64,000 nucleotides of DNA from an uncultured Paracoccaceae bacterium (GCA_947499715.1 CANMPL010000003.1:310001-374000); one strand, 5' to 3'. Shown: positions 1 to 9,446, counted from the stretch's first letter. Made by a program: numbers and translations. The notes: a model not told the origin generated them from the letters alone.

Positions 1-223
1 GCAAAACAAACAAATTGACCTGCCGCTTGGTCAGATGTGCCGCCAAGATCGGCCGGATCATCGGAACCAAAAACACCAACCCAAGCAAATAGCGCAGAAA
101 TGCGGCCTGCGCGGCAGGCACCGCATCGCCCAAATGCTTCACGATGGCCGTGACGCAAACAAACATGATGCCCGTCAGGGCCATCCACAAGATACCGGCA
201 AGGGCGCGAGAGGGGGCAGTCAT
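1..223 (-). CDS. EamA/DMT-family transporter, N-terminal part (runs off the left edge)
   Basis: Reading the minus strand from the ATG at 223 gives about 74 residues beginning MTAPSRALAGILWMALTG. They form two hydrophobic helices with the layout of the first helices of drug/metabolite (EamA) transporters, including the VKHLG and AAFLRYLLG stretches common in this family. The ORF track misses it because it is cut by the window edge. It is probably an inner-membrane metabolite exporter; substrate unknown. It lies 78 bp downstream of yebC on the same strand, with a 21-bp palindrome in that gap. Only the N-terminal quarter is visible, so the call rests on helix pattern and short motifs. Confidence 0.75.
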   Translation of the reverse strand, partial: MTAPSRALAGILWMALTGIMFVCVTAIVKHLGDAVPAAQAAFLRYLLGLVFLVPMIRPILAAHLTKRQVNLFVL

Positions 224-272
224 GCCTGCACACTCTGCCCCGTTTGCGCGAAACACAAGCCGTCAGGCACCC

Positions 273-293
273 CGATTATTCGTCGAATAATCG
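273..293. promoter_or_regulatory. 21-bp perfect palindrome, copy 1 (core TTCGTCGAA)
   Basis: Arms CGATTATTCG and CGAATAATCG flank a single T. It lies in the gap between the yebC stop and the start of the EamA gene. The identical 21 bp recurs at 17309 and a variant at 17337. The perfect two-fold symmetry suggests a dimeric protein-binding site or a dispersed repeat. It lacks the T-run and loop of a normal intrinsic terminator. Confidence 0.5.
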
Positions 294-301
294 CACCCCA
301 C

Positions 302-1051
302 CTAGCTATTGGCGAAAGCTTCCATCACCTCGTCCGAGGCTTCGAAGTTGGTCGTGACATTCTGCACATCATCGTCTTCTTCCAACGTGTCCACCAGCTT
401 CATCAGCTTGGTCAGCCCGTCCAGATCCAGCTCCGTCGACAGGTTCGGCTTCCAGATCAGCTTGGTGCTTTCGCTTTCGCCAAGCTCGGCCTCAAGCGCT
501 GTGGACACATCGTTCAGATCGGTATCGGCACAGATGATCACATGCGCGCCCTCGTCCGATTGTACGTCCTCGGCCCCCGCCTCAATCGCGGCCATCATCA
601 CAGTGTCTTCGTCGCCAACACCTGCCGGATAGACGATCTGACCCTTGCGGTCGAACATGAACCCAACGGACCCAGTCTCACCCAGATTGCCGCCGTTCTT
701 GGAAAACGTCGACCGCACGGTGGATGCGGTGCGGTTCTTGTTGTCGGTCATCGCCTCAACGATCACCGCCACACCATTGGGGCCGTAACCTTCATAGCGG
801 ATCTCGTCATAGTTCTCGGCGTCGCCGCCGGTGGCCTTGTTGATCGCGCGTTCAATCACGTCCTTGGGCACCGAAACCGACTTGGCCTCTTTCACCGCAA
901 GGCGCAGGCGCGGGTTCTTGTCAGGATCAGGGTCGCCCATCTTGGCGGCCACAGTGATCTCTTTTGACATCTTGGAAAACACCTTGGCGCGCAGTTTATC
1001 CTGACGCCCTTTGCGGTGCTGAATATTTGCCCATTTGGAGTGGCCGGCCAT
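302..1051 (-). CDS. yebC: YebC/PmpR-family protein
   Basis: The 249-residue protein starts [14 protein letters not shown], the hallmark N-terminus of the YebC family, and has the family's usual length. Further signatures are the [10 protein letters not shown] and [12 protein letters not shown] stretches and an acidic C-terminal third. Family members have been described as DNA-binding regulators and more recently as translation factors that help ribosomes through difficult sequences; both are family knowledge, not visible here. A GAGG Shine-Dalgarno sits 8 nt before the ATG. It is cytoplasmic and probably transcribed from the 260-bp gap to its right. Confidence 0.97.
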   Translation of the reverse strand: MAGHSKWANIQHRKGRQDKLRAKVFSKMSKEITVAAKMGDPDPDKNPRLRLAVKEAKSVSVPKDVIERAINKATGGDAENYDEIRYEGYGPNGVAVIVEAMTDNKNRTASTVRSTFSKNGGNLGETGSVGFMFDRKGQIVYPAGVGDEDTVMMAAIEAGAEDVQSDEGAHVIICADTDLNDVSTALEAELGESESTKLIWKPNLSTELDLDGLTKLMKLVDTLEEDDDVQNVTTNFEASDEVMEAFANS

Positions 1052-1314
1052 GTCGTGATCCTCATCTTCGGGTTTGGGGTCTCTTACGCCAGATCAGCCC
1101 ATACGTTCAAGCGGTGCGTGCGCCCCACGCCCGGCCCGGAACAAGCAAAGCGCCGGGCCATCGCCGGCCCGCCCCCCGGGCAGGCGATTTCTCTGATCTT
1201 GGTGTGTCTTCGATGCGTAGCGCAAAATCTAAAGAATAGACTGCCATACGACACCGCTTCGGTCGCCAACCCGCGCGCCGCCGACGGCCCGATCCGTTGA
1301 TGTTCACCTTGGCC

Positions 1315-3096
1315 TCAAAGCGGCCAAATATACGGAATAACAAAGCTCACAATCGGGGCCAGCGTCAGGTTCAACGGGATACCCACCTTCAGGAAATCCC
1401 CAAACTTATACCCCCCCGGCCCGTAGACCAGCGTATTGGTCTGATAACCAATCGGCGTCGCGAAACTGGCCGATGCCGCGATCATCACCGCAACCACCAG
1501 CGGCCTTGGGTCCACGCCCAAAACCTGCGCCAAGCCAATCGCAACAGGTGTCATCACCACCGCCACCGCGTTATTGCTCACCAGTTCCGTGAGGATCGAA
1601 GCCATCGCATAGACCGCCAGCACGACCAAAAACGGCGGCAGAATTGTCATCACAGGCGACACTGCCTGCGCCACAATCTCCACCGCGCCGGAAGATTGCA
1701 ACGCGGCCCCCACCCCCAGCATGGCAAAGATCAGGGCCAGCAATTGCCCGTCGATATTAGCGAATGCCTCTTCGGCATCAATGCAGCCCGTCATCAACAC
1801 AATCGTCACGCCCACCATCGCCAACAGCAGGATCGGGGCGACATTCAACGCCGCCAACCCAACGACCCCCAGCAAGACCGCAATCGCCACAGGCGCGCGT
1901 TCCCGCCGGTAGGCCCGGGCAGAGGGTTTGGACACATCGCCAAGGTTCATATCCGCCGACAGCCGAGAGATATCCTCGGGTGTGCCTTCCAGCAGCAGCG
2001 TATCGCCAACCTTCACCGTCACATCGTCAATCGCCGTGCCGATATTGGTATCCCGCCGATGCACCGCCAGCGTATAGACCGCATAACGCCGCCGCAGCCG
2101 CATCGTGCCCAGTTTGCGCCCCACCATGCGGCAATCAGGTGTGATCAGCACTTCGACGGTTGTCGTTTCCACCGCCGACACCTGATCGACCCGCTTCAAT
2201 TCCTTTGTGGCCTGCAACGACAACAGCTCTGTCATTGCGGTGCGCAGCACGATCCGGTCACCGGTCTGCAGGATCACATCCTTAAGGTTCCGCCGCAGGG
2301 AATCGTCACCGCGGATGACGTCGATCAGCCGCACGCCTTCGCGTTTGAACAGTTGCACATCCAGCACCTCGCGCCCGATCAGGTTGCTTTCGGGCGGGAT
2401 CACCGCCTCTGAAAAGAACCGCATCTTGGACCGGTCTGACAGCATCGCCCCCATGCTGATCCGGTCGGGCAACAGGCGCGGGGCCACAAAATACAAATAG
2501 GCAAAAGTCCAGGCAACCACGACGATCCCAATCGGGAAAATCTCAAACAACCCAAAGGGTTCCATGCCAGAGCTGCGTGCCACACCATCCACCAGCAGGT
2601 TGGTCGAGGTGCCGATCAGCGTCATCGTGCCCCCGACAATGGCGGCATACGACAGCGGGATCAGCAGCTTGGATGCGCTTGTCCCCAATGTCCCCGCCAG
2701 TTGAATGAAAATCGGGATCATCACCACGACCAGCGGGGTGTTGTTCATGATCGCACTGGCAAAGGCCACGCATAAAAGCGAGCCCCCGATGGCCAGCCCC
2801 GGATTGCGCTTGGCTTGCCGTTCCACCACATGGGTCAGCGCGTCCAACGCGCCGGTGCGCACCATGGCCGCCACGATCACGAACATCGCCGCAATCGTCC
2901 AAGGTGCGGGGTTGGCAAAGACCGCCACCGCATCGTCATAGGACAAGACGCCCGTGACCAGCAGCACGCTGACGCCGATCATTGCCACCACTTCGGTCGG
3001 GTAGATCTCGCGCAGGAACATAACGAACATGCCCGCCACGACGGCCATCGTCAGATATGCGCCCTGCGCTTGGCTCAGCTCAAAAATCGCGTTCAT
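1315..3096 (-). CDS. SLC13-family (DASS-type) permease with internal TrkA-C domains
   Basis: About 593 residues. N- and C-terminal blocks of transmembrane helices (e.g. NNTPLVVVMIPIF and SNNAVAVVMTPVA, the paired NNT/NNA motifs of the ion transporter superfamily) flank two soluble RCK/TrkA-C domains at roughly residues 205-385. This is the usual layout of bacterial SLC13 permeases that move dicarboxylates, sulfate or related anions with sodium; substrate not inferable. The ORF track starts at a GTG at 3117, but the ATG at 3096 has an AAGGG ribosome site 7 nt upstream and gives the natural start MNAIFELSQ. It lies just downstream of an EamA gene on the same strand. Confidence 0.9.
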   Translation of the reverse strand: MNAIFELSQAQGAYLTMAVVAGMFVMFLREIYPTEVVAMIGVSVLLVTGVLSYDDAVAVFANPAPWTIAAMFVIVAAMVRTGALDALTHVVERQAKRNPGLAIGGSLLCVAFASAIMNNTPLVVVMIPIFIQLAGTLGTSASKLLIPLSYAAIVGGTMTLIGTSTNLLVDGVARSSGMEPFGLFEIFPIGIVVVAWTFAYLYFVAPRLLPDRISMGAMLSDRSKMRFFSEAVIPPESNLIGREVLDVQLFKREGVRLIDVIRGDDSLRRNLKDVILQTGDRIVLRTAMTELLSLQATKELKRVDQVSAVETTTVEVLITPDCRMVGRKLGTMRLRRRYAVYTLAVHRRDTNIGTAIDDVTVKVGDTLLLEGTPEDISRLSADMNLGDVSKPSARAYRRERAPVAIAVLLGVVGLAALNVAPILLLAMVGVTIVLMTGCIDAEEAFANIDGQLLALIFAMLGVGAALQSSGAVEIVAQAVSPVMTILPPFLVVLAVYAMASILTELVSNNAVAVVMTPVAIGLAQVLGVDPRPLVVAVMIAASASFATPIGYQTNTLVYGPGGYKFGDFLKVGIPLNLTLAPIVSFVIPYIWPL

Positions 3097-3117
3097 TTTC
3101 CGACCCTTGGGTGGCAC

Positions 3118-4038
3118 TCATGACCCAGTGTCGCCCGCCTCGGCTGTGCTTTCAACCCTTGTGCGTGGCTGCACCAGGGTCACCCCGATCATCAAGACCA
3201 CCAGCGCCCCCCAGATCCAAAGCGGATACCGCTCGCCCAGCAGCAGCATCGACCAGACCACGCCCAGCCCGGTCACAAGATAACCCGTTTGCCCGGCAAA
3301 AACCGGCCCGGCCCGCCCGACAAGCCAGACATAGCCCGTATAGGCCGCAATATGGATCGCGGACGACAGGATCATCGCCTGCACCGGCACGCGCGTCAGG
3401 TCCAGCGTGAACATCTGCCCTGACCGCAGGGCGACCGGCCAGATCAACACTGCCCCCAGAACCGAGGCACCAAACAGCACCTCGATCGGACGCATTCCGG
3501 CAGTGCCCCATCTGGCCACCAGATTGCCTTCCCATGCGTAGCAAAACGGCGCGATCACCGCGATCAGCAGGAACGGAATCGCCGCCCGGTCGGGCAAGGC
3601 CGCCTCTGGCAGCGCAATCATCGCCATCGCCACAAACCCCAACGCAAGCCCCAGCAACCGCCTTGCCACAAAAGGCTCTGCCCCCAACATCAGCGCAATC
3701 GGGAACGCCAGCAACGGCACAAGCGAAATCACCATCGACATCACCCCGGCAGGCAAATGCGGGATCGCAGCATAGCTGGCCCAGTTCGGTATGATCGTCC
3801 CCAGCAGGGCAATCATCAGCCAGATGCCCCATTGCGGCAGCCCAAACCGCAGGCGTAACAACTGACCGCGCAAAACAATCGCCAAGATCACAGCGCCAAT
3901 GGTGAACTGCCAAAAGATCATCCCAAACGGCAACAGCCCGCCCGTCACCGCAATCTTGGCCAGCGGAAACGTCAGGCCCCAGCCCGCGCCCAGCACGAAC
4001 AACACGCCGTAAAGCGCCAGATCGCGATCCTTGTTCAT
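3118..4038 (-). CDS. EamA/DMT-family transporter
   Basis: 306 residues with about ten hydrophobic segments in two repeated halves, the standard EamA (RhaT/YdcZ-like) fold. The N-terminus reads GVLFVLGAGWGLTFPLAK, a typical first helix. The second half ends in LIGVTLV-like helix sequence and a short polar tail. It is an inner-membrane exporter or permease of unknown substrate. Its ATG overlaps the stop of the upstream phosphoesterase gene by 4 nt, so the two are translationally coupled. A second, incomplete EamA gene lies at the left edge, but nothing indicates that they act together. Confidence 0.92.
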   Translation of the reverse strand: MNKDRDLALYGVLFVLGAGWGLTFPLAKIAVTGGLLPFGMIFWQFTIGAVILAIVLRGQLLRLRFGLPQWGIWLMIALLGTIIPNWASYAAIPHLPAGVMSMVISLVPLLAFPIALMLGAEPFVARRLLGLALGFVAMAMIALPEAALPDRAAIPFLLIAVIAPFCYAWEGNLVARWGTAGMRPIEVLFGASVLGAVLIWPVALRSGQMFTLDLTRVPVQAMILSSAIHIAAYTGYVWLVGRAGPVFAGQTGYLVTGLGVVWSMLLLGERYPLWIWGALVVLMIGVTLVQPRTRVESTAEAGDTGS

Positions 4039-4850
4039 GCCGGTCCCGCTTGCGATAACCGTCCGCCCTGACGCACCATGCTGACCTTGGTGGCTTTGCC
4101 GGTCTTGTCATCCGTCTCGATATACAGACCCGACAGCGTCGCGGGTTCATTGGCGGGGCTGAACCGCGCCTTGGGCATCCCCGTGATGAACCGGCGCAGC
4201 GGCTCTGCCTTGTCCATGCCGATGACCGAATTGTAATCGCCGCACATGCCCGCATCAGACTGGAACGCTGTCCCGCCGGGCAAGATCATCGCATCCGCTG
4301 TGGGCACATGGGTATGCGTGCCGACCACAATGCTGGCACGCCCATCGCAATAATGGCCCACCGCCATCTTTTCCGATGTCGCCTCGCAATGAATATCAAT
4401 CAGGCTCGCCTGCACGGCACCGCCCATCGGATATTGCCTGAGCACCCCATCAAGGGCCGAAAACGGATCATCAAAGGGGCGTTTCATGAACACCTGCCCC
4501 AAGGCCTGCGCCACCAGCACCTTGCGGCCGCGCGCATCTGAAAACACCCGCGCACCGGCCCCCGGTGCCGCTTTGGAAAAGTTCAGCGGGCGAATGATCC
4601 GGGGTTCCTTTTCGATGAACCCCATCATGTCCTTCTGGTCAAACGCGTGATCGCCCAGCGTGATGACATCCGCCCCAGCCTCCAGGATCAGCTTGGCGTG
4701 ATCCCCCGACAGCCCATGACCAGAGGTCGCGTTCTCGCCGTTCACGACAACAAAGTCCAACTTCCAGTCGGCGCGCAGTTTGGGCAGGGTTTCAGCAATC
4801 GCAGTGCGGCCTGCCCGGCCCATCACATCGCCCAAGAACAATATCTTCAT
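4035..4850 (-). CDS. TIGR00282/YmdB-family metallophosphoesterase
   Basis: 271 residues, standard length. The metal-binding motifs of YmdB-type enzymes are present in order: LGDVMGRAGR (residues 6-15), VVNGENATSGHG (about 36-47), TLGDHAFDQ, DIHCEATSEK and GTHTHVPTADA. Family members hydrolyse 2',3'-cyclic nucleotide monophosphates with a di-iron centre and influence RNA turnover in Bacillus; its role in this lineage is unknown. It is cytoplasmic with no signal peptide. It ends in a 4-nt overlap with the downstream EamA transporter gene. Confidence 0.93.
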   Translation of the reverse strand: MKILFLGDVMGRAGRTAIAETLPKLRADWKLDFVVVNGENATSGHGLSGDHAKLILEAGADVITLGDHAFDQKDMMGFIEKEPRIIRPLNFSKAAPGAGARVFSDARGRKVLVAQALGQVFMKRPFDDPFSALDGVLRQYPMGGAVQASLIDIHCEATSEKMAVGHYCDGRASIVVGTHTHVPTADAMILPGGTAFQSDAGMCGDYNSVIGMDKAEPLRRFITGMPKARFSPANEPATLSGLYIETDDKTGKATKVSMVRQGGRLSQAGPA

Positions 4851-4955
4851 GGAAGCTCTGTTAGGTGTTCCGCCACGCGGGGGCTAGCACATTTTTGCGC
4901 GCGCACCCCGATCACCTGCGACCGCAAGCGCGCGCATAGCCACAATCCTAGGCCA

Positions 4956-5939
4956 TCAATCCCGCCAGCGGCGATCTCCGATACTTCTGACGATCCGGCC
5001 GCTGGCATCGGTTGCAACCTCGCAATAATCGTCGGAACTGAACCGCTCGACAGAGCCTTGCATCACATTGACCCCAATCGACATCGTGCCGTTTCGAACC
5101 ACCTCGTTGCTGCGCGTGCCCGAGGAGAAGACATGGCCAACATTGCGCCCGCAGATCGCAAGCTCGCTCAGGTTCACGCCATCAGCACCATCGGCCTGAA
5201 CCTCTCTGGTGCCAGCGGGGTAAAGCTTTTGGCCCCACACAACGCCATGCAGGCGCGACGTGCGGGTGCCGTTTCTTTCCCATTCCAGATAATCGTCCGG
5301 GCCCAGAACATCATGCGTGATCGCCAAGGTGATCATTTGACCGTCCTGCATCGGGATATTCTGCATCCGAAGTTTCACTGTGCCAGTGGCTGAATCGATG
5401 CCCCATTGCGGCGGCTCGCGCAGCCAGATCAGGTTATGCCCGATCCGCACCACATCGGACCATTCATACCAGACCCCTGCCCCAATCGCGAGCGATGCGG
5501 GCGTCGGCAACAGGACAAAGTTCTGCTCTTGCGAATTGGCTTCGATATCGCCCATGACGCCGCGGACCATGTTCTTGAGGCCCTCCTGCACGGCCCAACC
5601 CGGTGTGGTCCCCGCAAGACGGACAATGGCATTGATCGTTTCCGCGGCAGAGTTCACGGTCCCGCTGACGTTGAACCCGGCCCCAAGCCCCCAATCAACG
5701 CCCGAGGATTCCATCCGGTCGAACCGGTCCGCGCTTGGCACGCCAGTCATGATGCAACATGCAGCCCCCATCTCGGCCTGAAGGGTGATCCCCAATCGCC
5801 GCCCAAAGACCGCCACATTCAGGGGCTGTTGATTGAAGGCCATGTTGTATAGCGGCAGTGAATAGTAACTTGCGCCGACAATCGCAGAGGCCCCAAAACC
5901 ACCCCCCATCAACCCAATCCAGATGTTGCTCCAACTCAT
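4956..5939 (-). CDS. Conserved-looking protein of unknown function, glycine-rich N-terminus
   Basis: About 327 residues that I do not recognise. The start at 5939 (MSWSNIWIGLMGGGFGASAIVGASYYS) is preferred over the ORF-track start at 5987 because a GAGG site lies 8 nt upstream. The N-terminus has a glycine/alanine-rich hydrophobic stretch that could be membrane-active or a non-classical leader. The rest is soluble-looking and rich in beta-prone sequence. It stands alone, 105 bp from the phosphoesterase gene upstream of whose start it ends, and 140 bp from a terminator. Cysteines are sparse (one CC pair near residue 56). Function cannot be inferred. Confidence 0.7.
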   Translation of the reverse strand: MSWSNIWIGLMGGGFGASAIVGASYYSLPLYNMAFNQQPLNVAVFGRRLGITLQAEMGAACCIMTGVPSADRFDRMESSGVDWGLGAGFNVSGTVNSAAETINAIVRLAGTTPGWAVQEGLKNMVRGVMGDIEANSQEQNFVLLPTPASLAIGAGVWYEWSDVVRIGHNLIWLREPPQWGIDSATGTVKLRMQNIPMQDGQMITLAITHDVLGPDDYLEWERNGTRTSRLHGVVWGQKLYPAGTREVQADGADGVNLSELAICGRNVGHVFSSGTRSNEVVRNGTMSIGVNVMQGSVERFSSDDYCEVATDASGRIVRSIGDRRWRD

Positions 5940-6028
5940 TTCAAAAACCTCGCAGCTACGCATCCCCTGCATAAATCGAAGGGGCAAAAATCAATAAATC
6001 TGTGCAAAAAGGTCGGGCAGATCCACGC

Positions 6029-6059
6029 AAAAAGCAAGTCATGATAGCATGACCTTTTT
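6029..6059 (-). terminator. Intrinsic terminator after mgtE/5-FCL
   Basis: On the minus strand AAAAAGGTCATG, a CTAT loop and CATGACTTGCTTTTT form a stem with a U-rich tail, 24 bp after the stop of the cyclo-ligase gene. It also ends in CTTTTT on the plus strand and so is symmetrical. Confidence 0.75.
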
Positions 6060-6082
6060 GGGGGCGCGGTCCTTATCAGCGG

Positions 6083-6634
6083 CTAGGGCGTGATGATCCC
6101 CGCCTCGGTCACGATCAGATCCAGCGGCTGATCCGTGGGTTCCAACGGCAGATCATCCGCCTCTTGCGCACCATAGGCAAAGCCGATGGCCATTGTGGCA
6201 CGGCGGGCGCGCAGCCGTTCCAACGTGCGATCATAAAACCCGCCGCCATAGCCCAACCGCCCGCCTTTGCGGTCAAAGGCAACAAGCGGCACGATCACGA
6301 TCTCGGGCTCCATCCAGTCACCTGTTGCCGGGATCGCGGCACCAAATGCGCCCGCTGCCATTTCGCACCCCGGTGTCCACACCCGAAATTGCAACGGCTG
6401 ACCCGCGCCCATGATCACCGGCATCCCCACCGGTCCGTGCGCGCTCGCCTCTTCCATCGCGGGGGTTGGGTCAATCTCTGTGCGCATCTGCGCATAACCG
6501 GCCAGCGGCACGCCGCGGTAACCTGCCAGCACCTCTGACAGATAGCCCGCAGCGGCACGATCTGAATGCGCGGCCTTGCGCCGGGCAAAGGCCGCCTTGC
6601 GGGCCGCGTCTTTGCGGTCAGTCAAAGAAGCCAT
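6083..6634 (-). CDS. 5-formyltetrahydrofolate cyclo-ligase
   Basis: 183 residues starting MASLTDRKDAARKAAFARRK; the long N-terminal extension in the ORF track is a frame artefact reading antisense to mgtE's neighbourhood. The ATP-binding motif LGYGGGFYDRTLERLR (about residues 130-145) and PLVAFDRKGGRLGYGGG context define the MTHFS family. The enzyme converts 5-formyl-THF to 5,10-methenyl-THF with ATP hydrolysis, returning stored folate to one-carbon metabolism. The gene starts 13 bp inside the 3' end of mgtE, suggesting cotranscription. A strong terminator follows. Confidence 0.93.
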   Translation of the reverse strand: MASLTDRKDAARKAAFARRKAAHSDRAAAGYLSEVLAGYRGVPLAGYAQMRTEIDPTPAMEEASAHGPVGMPVIMGAGQPLQFRVWTPGCEMAAGAFGAAIPATGDWMEPEIVIVPLVAFDRKGGRLGYGGGFYDRTLERLRARRATMAIGFAYGAQEADDLPLEPTDQPLDLIVTEAGIITP

Positions 6635-8013
6635 GCCGCCGCCAATCCCAAAAAGGCAAAGAAACCAACGATATCCGTAACCGTGGTGACAAAAGCGCCC
6701 GACGCCAGCGCGGGGTCCACCCCGACCTTTTCCAGCAAGATCGGAATCCCCGTGCCCGCAAGTCCCGCCACCACCATGTTCACGACCATCGCCACGCCGA
6801 TCACCGCACCCAGCATCGGAGAGCCGAACCACAAGATCCCCACGACCCCCATCACAACCGCAAAGATCAGGCCGTTAATCAGCCCCACCAGCACCTCGCG
6901 CCGGATCACGCGCCAGACGTTGGACCCGGTCAGGTCGCGCGTGGCCAGCGCCCGCACCGCCACCGTCAGGCTTTGCGTGCCCGCGTTGCCACCCATGGAC
7001 GCCACAATCGGCATCAGCACCGCCAAGGCGACAAGCCCTGCGATCACGTCCTCGAACAATGAAATCACCAAAGACGCCAAGATCGCTGTCACCAGATTAA
7101 CCGCCAGCCACGGAAACCGCCGCTTTGTTGTCTCGATCACCCGGTCCGATAATGACCCCTCGCCGACACCGGCAAGGCGCAGAATGTCTTCCTCGGCCTC
7201 TTCTTCAAGAAACATCATCGCGTCGTCGATGGTGATCACGCCGACAATTCGATCATCGTCATCCACCACGGGGGCCGTAATCATGTGATAGTGGTTGATC
7301 GCCTGCGCCACCTCCTCCACGTCCTGTTCGACATGAAAGGTGCGAAAGCTTTCTTCCATCAGCTCCTTCAGCGACATATCGCGCGGATGGCTCAGGATCC
7401 GGCCCAGCGTCACATAGCCCACCGCCTTCAGGCGTGGATCGACCAGAATGATGTGGTAAAACTGATCCGGCAGCGCCACATCCGACCGCATATAATCAAT
7501 CGCTTCGCCCACGGTCCAATGTTCCGGTGCGCGCACCAACTCGCGCTGCATGTGGCGCCCGGCGGATTCCTCGGGGTAGGACAGCGATAGCTCGACCGCG
7601 ACCCGGTCAGAGGGTTCAAGCGCCTCCAGCACCGCCTCTTGCTGGCCATCATCCAGATACTCAACCAGATCGACCACATCATCGGAATCAAGCTCTCGCA
7701 CCGCCTCGGCAAGCTCTTCCGGCTCAAGGCTTTCGATCACCTCTTCGCGCAGATGCTCATCCAGCTCTGACAGGATTTCCCCGTCCATCCCGCCCTTCCA
7801 CAGCGACAACAACGCGCGGCGGTCCTTGGCATCCAGCTGCTCGATCAGGTGGGCGATATCGGCGGGGTGCTCGGGATCCAGCAACTGGTCAAGTGCGGCC
7901 ACATCCTGTGCCTCGACCGCATCCAGAACATCATCAAAAAACGCCTGCGAGATGCCAAAAACCTCTTCGGCATCCTCCTCGGGCTGGGGGACTGTTGGGT
8001 CTGTCTGTGTCAT
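6622..8013 (-). CDS. mgtE: Magnesium transporter MgtE
   Basis: 463 residues from the ATG at 8013, which has an AGGGGG site 5 nt upstream; the ORF-track start at 8064 is less likely. Order of domains: MgtE N domain with LLDPEHPADIAHLIEQL (about residues 40-55), a CBS pair around residues 140-265 including VVDDDDRIVGVITIDDAM, and a five-helix membrane domain with the ion-path motif MPIVASMGGNAGTQS and a C-terminal ALASGAFVTTVTDI. MgtE is a homodimeric Mg2+ channel in the inner membrane gated by Mg2+ binding to the cytosolic domains. Here it precedes the cyclo-ligase gene. Confidence 0.97.
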   Translation of the reverse strand: MTQTDPTVPQPEEDAEEVFGISQAFFDDVLDAVEAQDVAALDQLLDPEHPADIAHLIEQLDAKDRRALLSLWKGGMDGEILSELDEHLREEVIESLEPEELAEAVRELDSDDVVDLVEYLDDGQQEAVLEALEPSDRVAVELSLSYPEESAGRHMQRELVRAPEHWTVGEAIDYMRSDVALPDQFYHIILVDPRLKAVGYVTLGRILSHPRDMSLKELMEESFRTFHVEQDVEEVAQAINHYHMITAPVVDDDDRIVGVITIDDAMMFLEEEAEEDILRLAGVGEGSLSDRVIETTKRRFPWLAVNLVTAILASLVISLFEDVIAGLVALAVLMPIVASMGGNAGTQSLTVAVRALATRDLTGSNVWRVIRREVLVGLINGLIFAVVMGVVGILWFGSPMLGAVIGVAMVVNMVVAGLAGTGIPILLEKVGVDPALASGAFVTTVTDIVGFFAFLGLAAAWLL

Positions 8014-8117
8014 GGCGGCCCCCTGCTGCGTTACCCGCAACATAAGGCAGCGCCGCTGTTGCACAAGCCTTGCTTTGCCTGATTGTGACTGCCCGTCGCT
8101 GGCCCTAATGTGCCCCT

Positions 8118-9401
8118 ATGAGTATCCACCTTCTCCTCGGCCAGACCCTTGGCTTTTCGGGCAATCCCCTTGGTGATTGGCACGATGTCACGCACCACGA
8201 CAGCGCCGGTGGTGTGCTGATAAAGGGCGGTCTGATCGCAGCCGTCGGCAATGGTGCTGCACTGCGTGCCGCCCATCCTGACGCGACCGTGACCGACTAC
8301 GGCGATGCGCTGATCTCGCCCGGCTTTATCGACGCCCATATGCATTATCCGCAAACCGCGATGATCGCATCCTGGGGCAAGCAACTGATTGACTGGCTCA
8401 ACACCTATACCTTTCCCGAGGAATCGCGCTTTGCCGACCGAGCCTATGCCGATGATATCGCAGCCCGCACCCTTGATCTGGCACTGGCCCATGGCACCAC
8501 GACGCTGACCAGTTTCTGCACCATCCACCCCGCCAGCGTGGATGCTTTCTTTGGCGCGGCGGCGACCCGCAACATGGCCGTGATCGCGGGCAAGACCTGC
8601 ATGGACCGCAACGCGCCTGACACCCTGCGCGACACCGCGCAATCGGCCTATGACGACAGCAAAGCGCTCTTGGATAAGTGGCACGGGCTTGGCCGCGCTC
8701 ATTACGCGATCACACCACGGTTCTCGCCGACCTCGACGCCCGATCAACTGGCCGCCCTTGGCGCTTTGTGGGCCGAGCACCCGGATTGCCTGATGCAAAC
8801 CCACCTGTCCGAACAACAACCCGAAATCGCTTGGGTCCGAGAGTTGTTCCCGCAGGCCCGCGACTATCTGGACACCTACGAAGCCTTCGGCCTGCTTGGC
8901 CCGCGCGGGCTATATGGTCATTCCATCTACCTTGAAGACCGTGAAATTGACCGGTTGGCAGAGGTCGGCGCCGCCGTCGTCCATTGCCCCACCTCAAACA
9001 CTTTTATCGGGTCGGGCCTTTTTGATCTGATGGGCCTCGCGGCCCGCCAGATCCGCATCGGTCTGGCAACAGACACCGGTGGCGGATCTTCGTTTTCGAT
9101 GTTGCGCACGATGGCCGCCGCCTATGAGATCGGCCAGCTGCGCGGCACCGCATTGCACCCCGCGCAGCTGATGTGGCTGGCGACCGAGGGCTCTGCCCAG
9201 GCGCTGCATATGGGCGGTCAGATCGGCCATCTGGGGGTGGGTGCAGCCGCAGATCTTTGCGTGCTTGACCTCGCCTCGACCCCGGCCATCGCACAGCGCA
9301 GCGCGCAGGCGCATGATATCTGGGACGCGCTGTTCCCGACGATCATGATGGGCGACGACCGCGCGGTGCGCGATGTCTGGGTGGCCGGGATCAAGCGCTA
9401 A
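8118..9401 (+). CDS. guaD: Guanine deaminase
   Basis: 427 residues, amidohydrolase superfamily. Zinc/substrate motifs: PGFIDAHMHYPQT (about residue 70), GKTCMDRNAP (about 155), LMQTHLSEQ (about 220), GHSIYLEDREIDRL and LATDTGGGSSFSML (about 315-330). The PGFID-H-HYPQ pattern and SNTFIGSGLFD are specific to guanine deaminase, which converts guanine to xanthine and ammonia. It is cytoplasmic. It converges on an 8-oxoguanine deaminase gene, so two purine deaminases face each other. The 63-bp iteron element lies just beyond its stop. Confidence 0.95.
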   Translation: MSIHLLLGQTLGFSGNPLGDWHDVTHHDSAGGVLIKGGLIAAVGNGAALRAAHPDATVTDYGDALISPGFIDAHMHYPQTAMIASWGKQLIDWLNTYTFPEESRFADRAYADDIAARTLDLALAHGTTTLTSFCTIHPASVDAFFGAAATRNMAVIAGKTCMDRNAPDTLRDTAQSAYDDSKALLDKWHGLGRAHYAITPRFSPTSTPDQLAALGALWAEHPDCLMQTHLSEQQPEIAWVRELFPQARDYLDTYEAFGLLGPRGLYGHSIYLEDREIDRLAEVGAAVVHCPTSNTFIGSGLFDLMGLAARQIRIGLATDTGGGSSFSMLRTMAAAYEIGQLRGTALHPAQLMWLATEGSAQALHMGGQIGHLGVGAAADLCVLDLASTPAIAQRSAQAHDIWDALFPTIMMGDDRAVRDVWVAGIKR

Positions 9402-9446
9402 CCCGCCACCACCGCACGGGTTAACACCGCACGATGGTTAATTTTC

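Noticed and set aside
35-967. 310-aa plus-strand ORF antisense to yebC
   Set aside because: Shadow ORF; codon pattern and homology belong to yebC on the minus strand.
1084-1343. Short ORFs between yebC and the SLC13 permease
   Set aside because: No motif or ribosome site; the region is best read as the yebC promoter with GC-rich inverted repeats.
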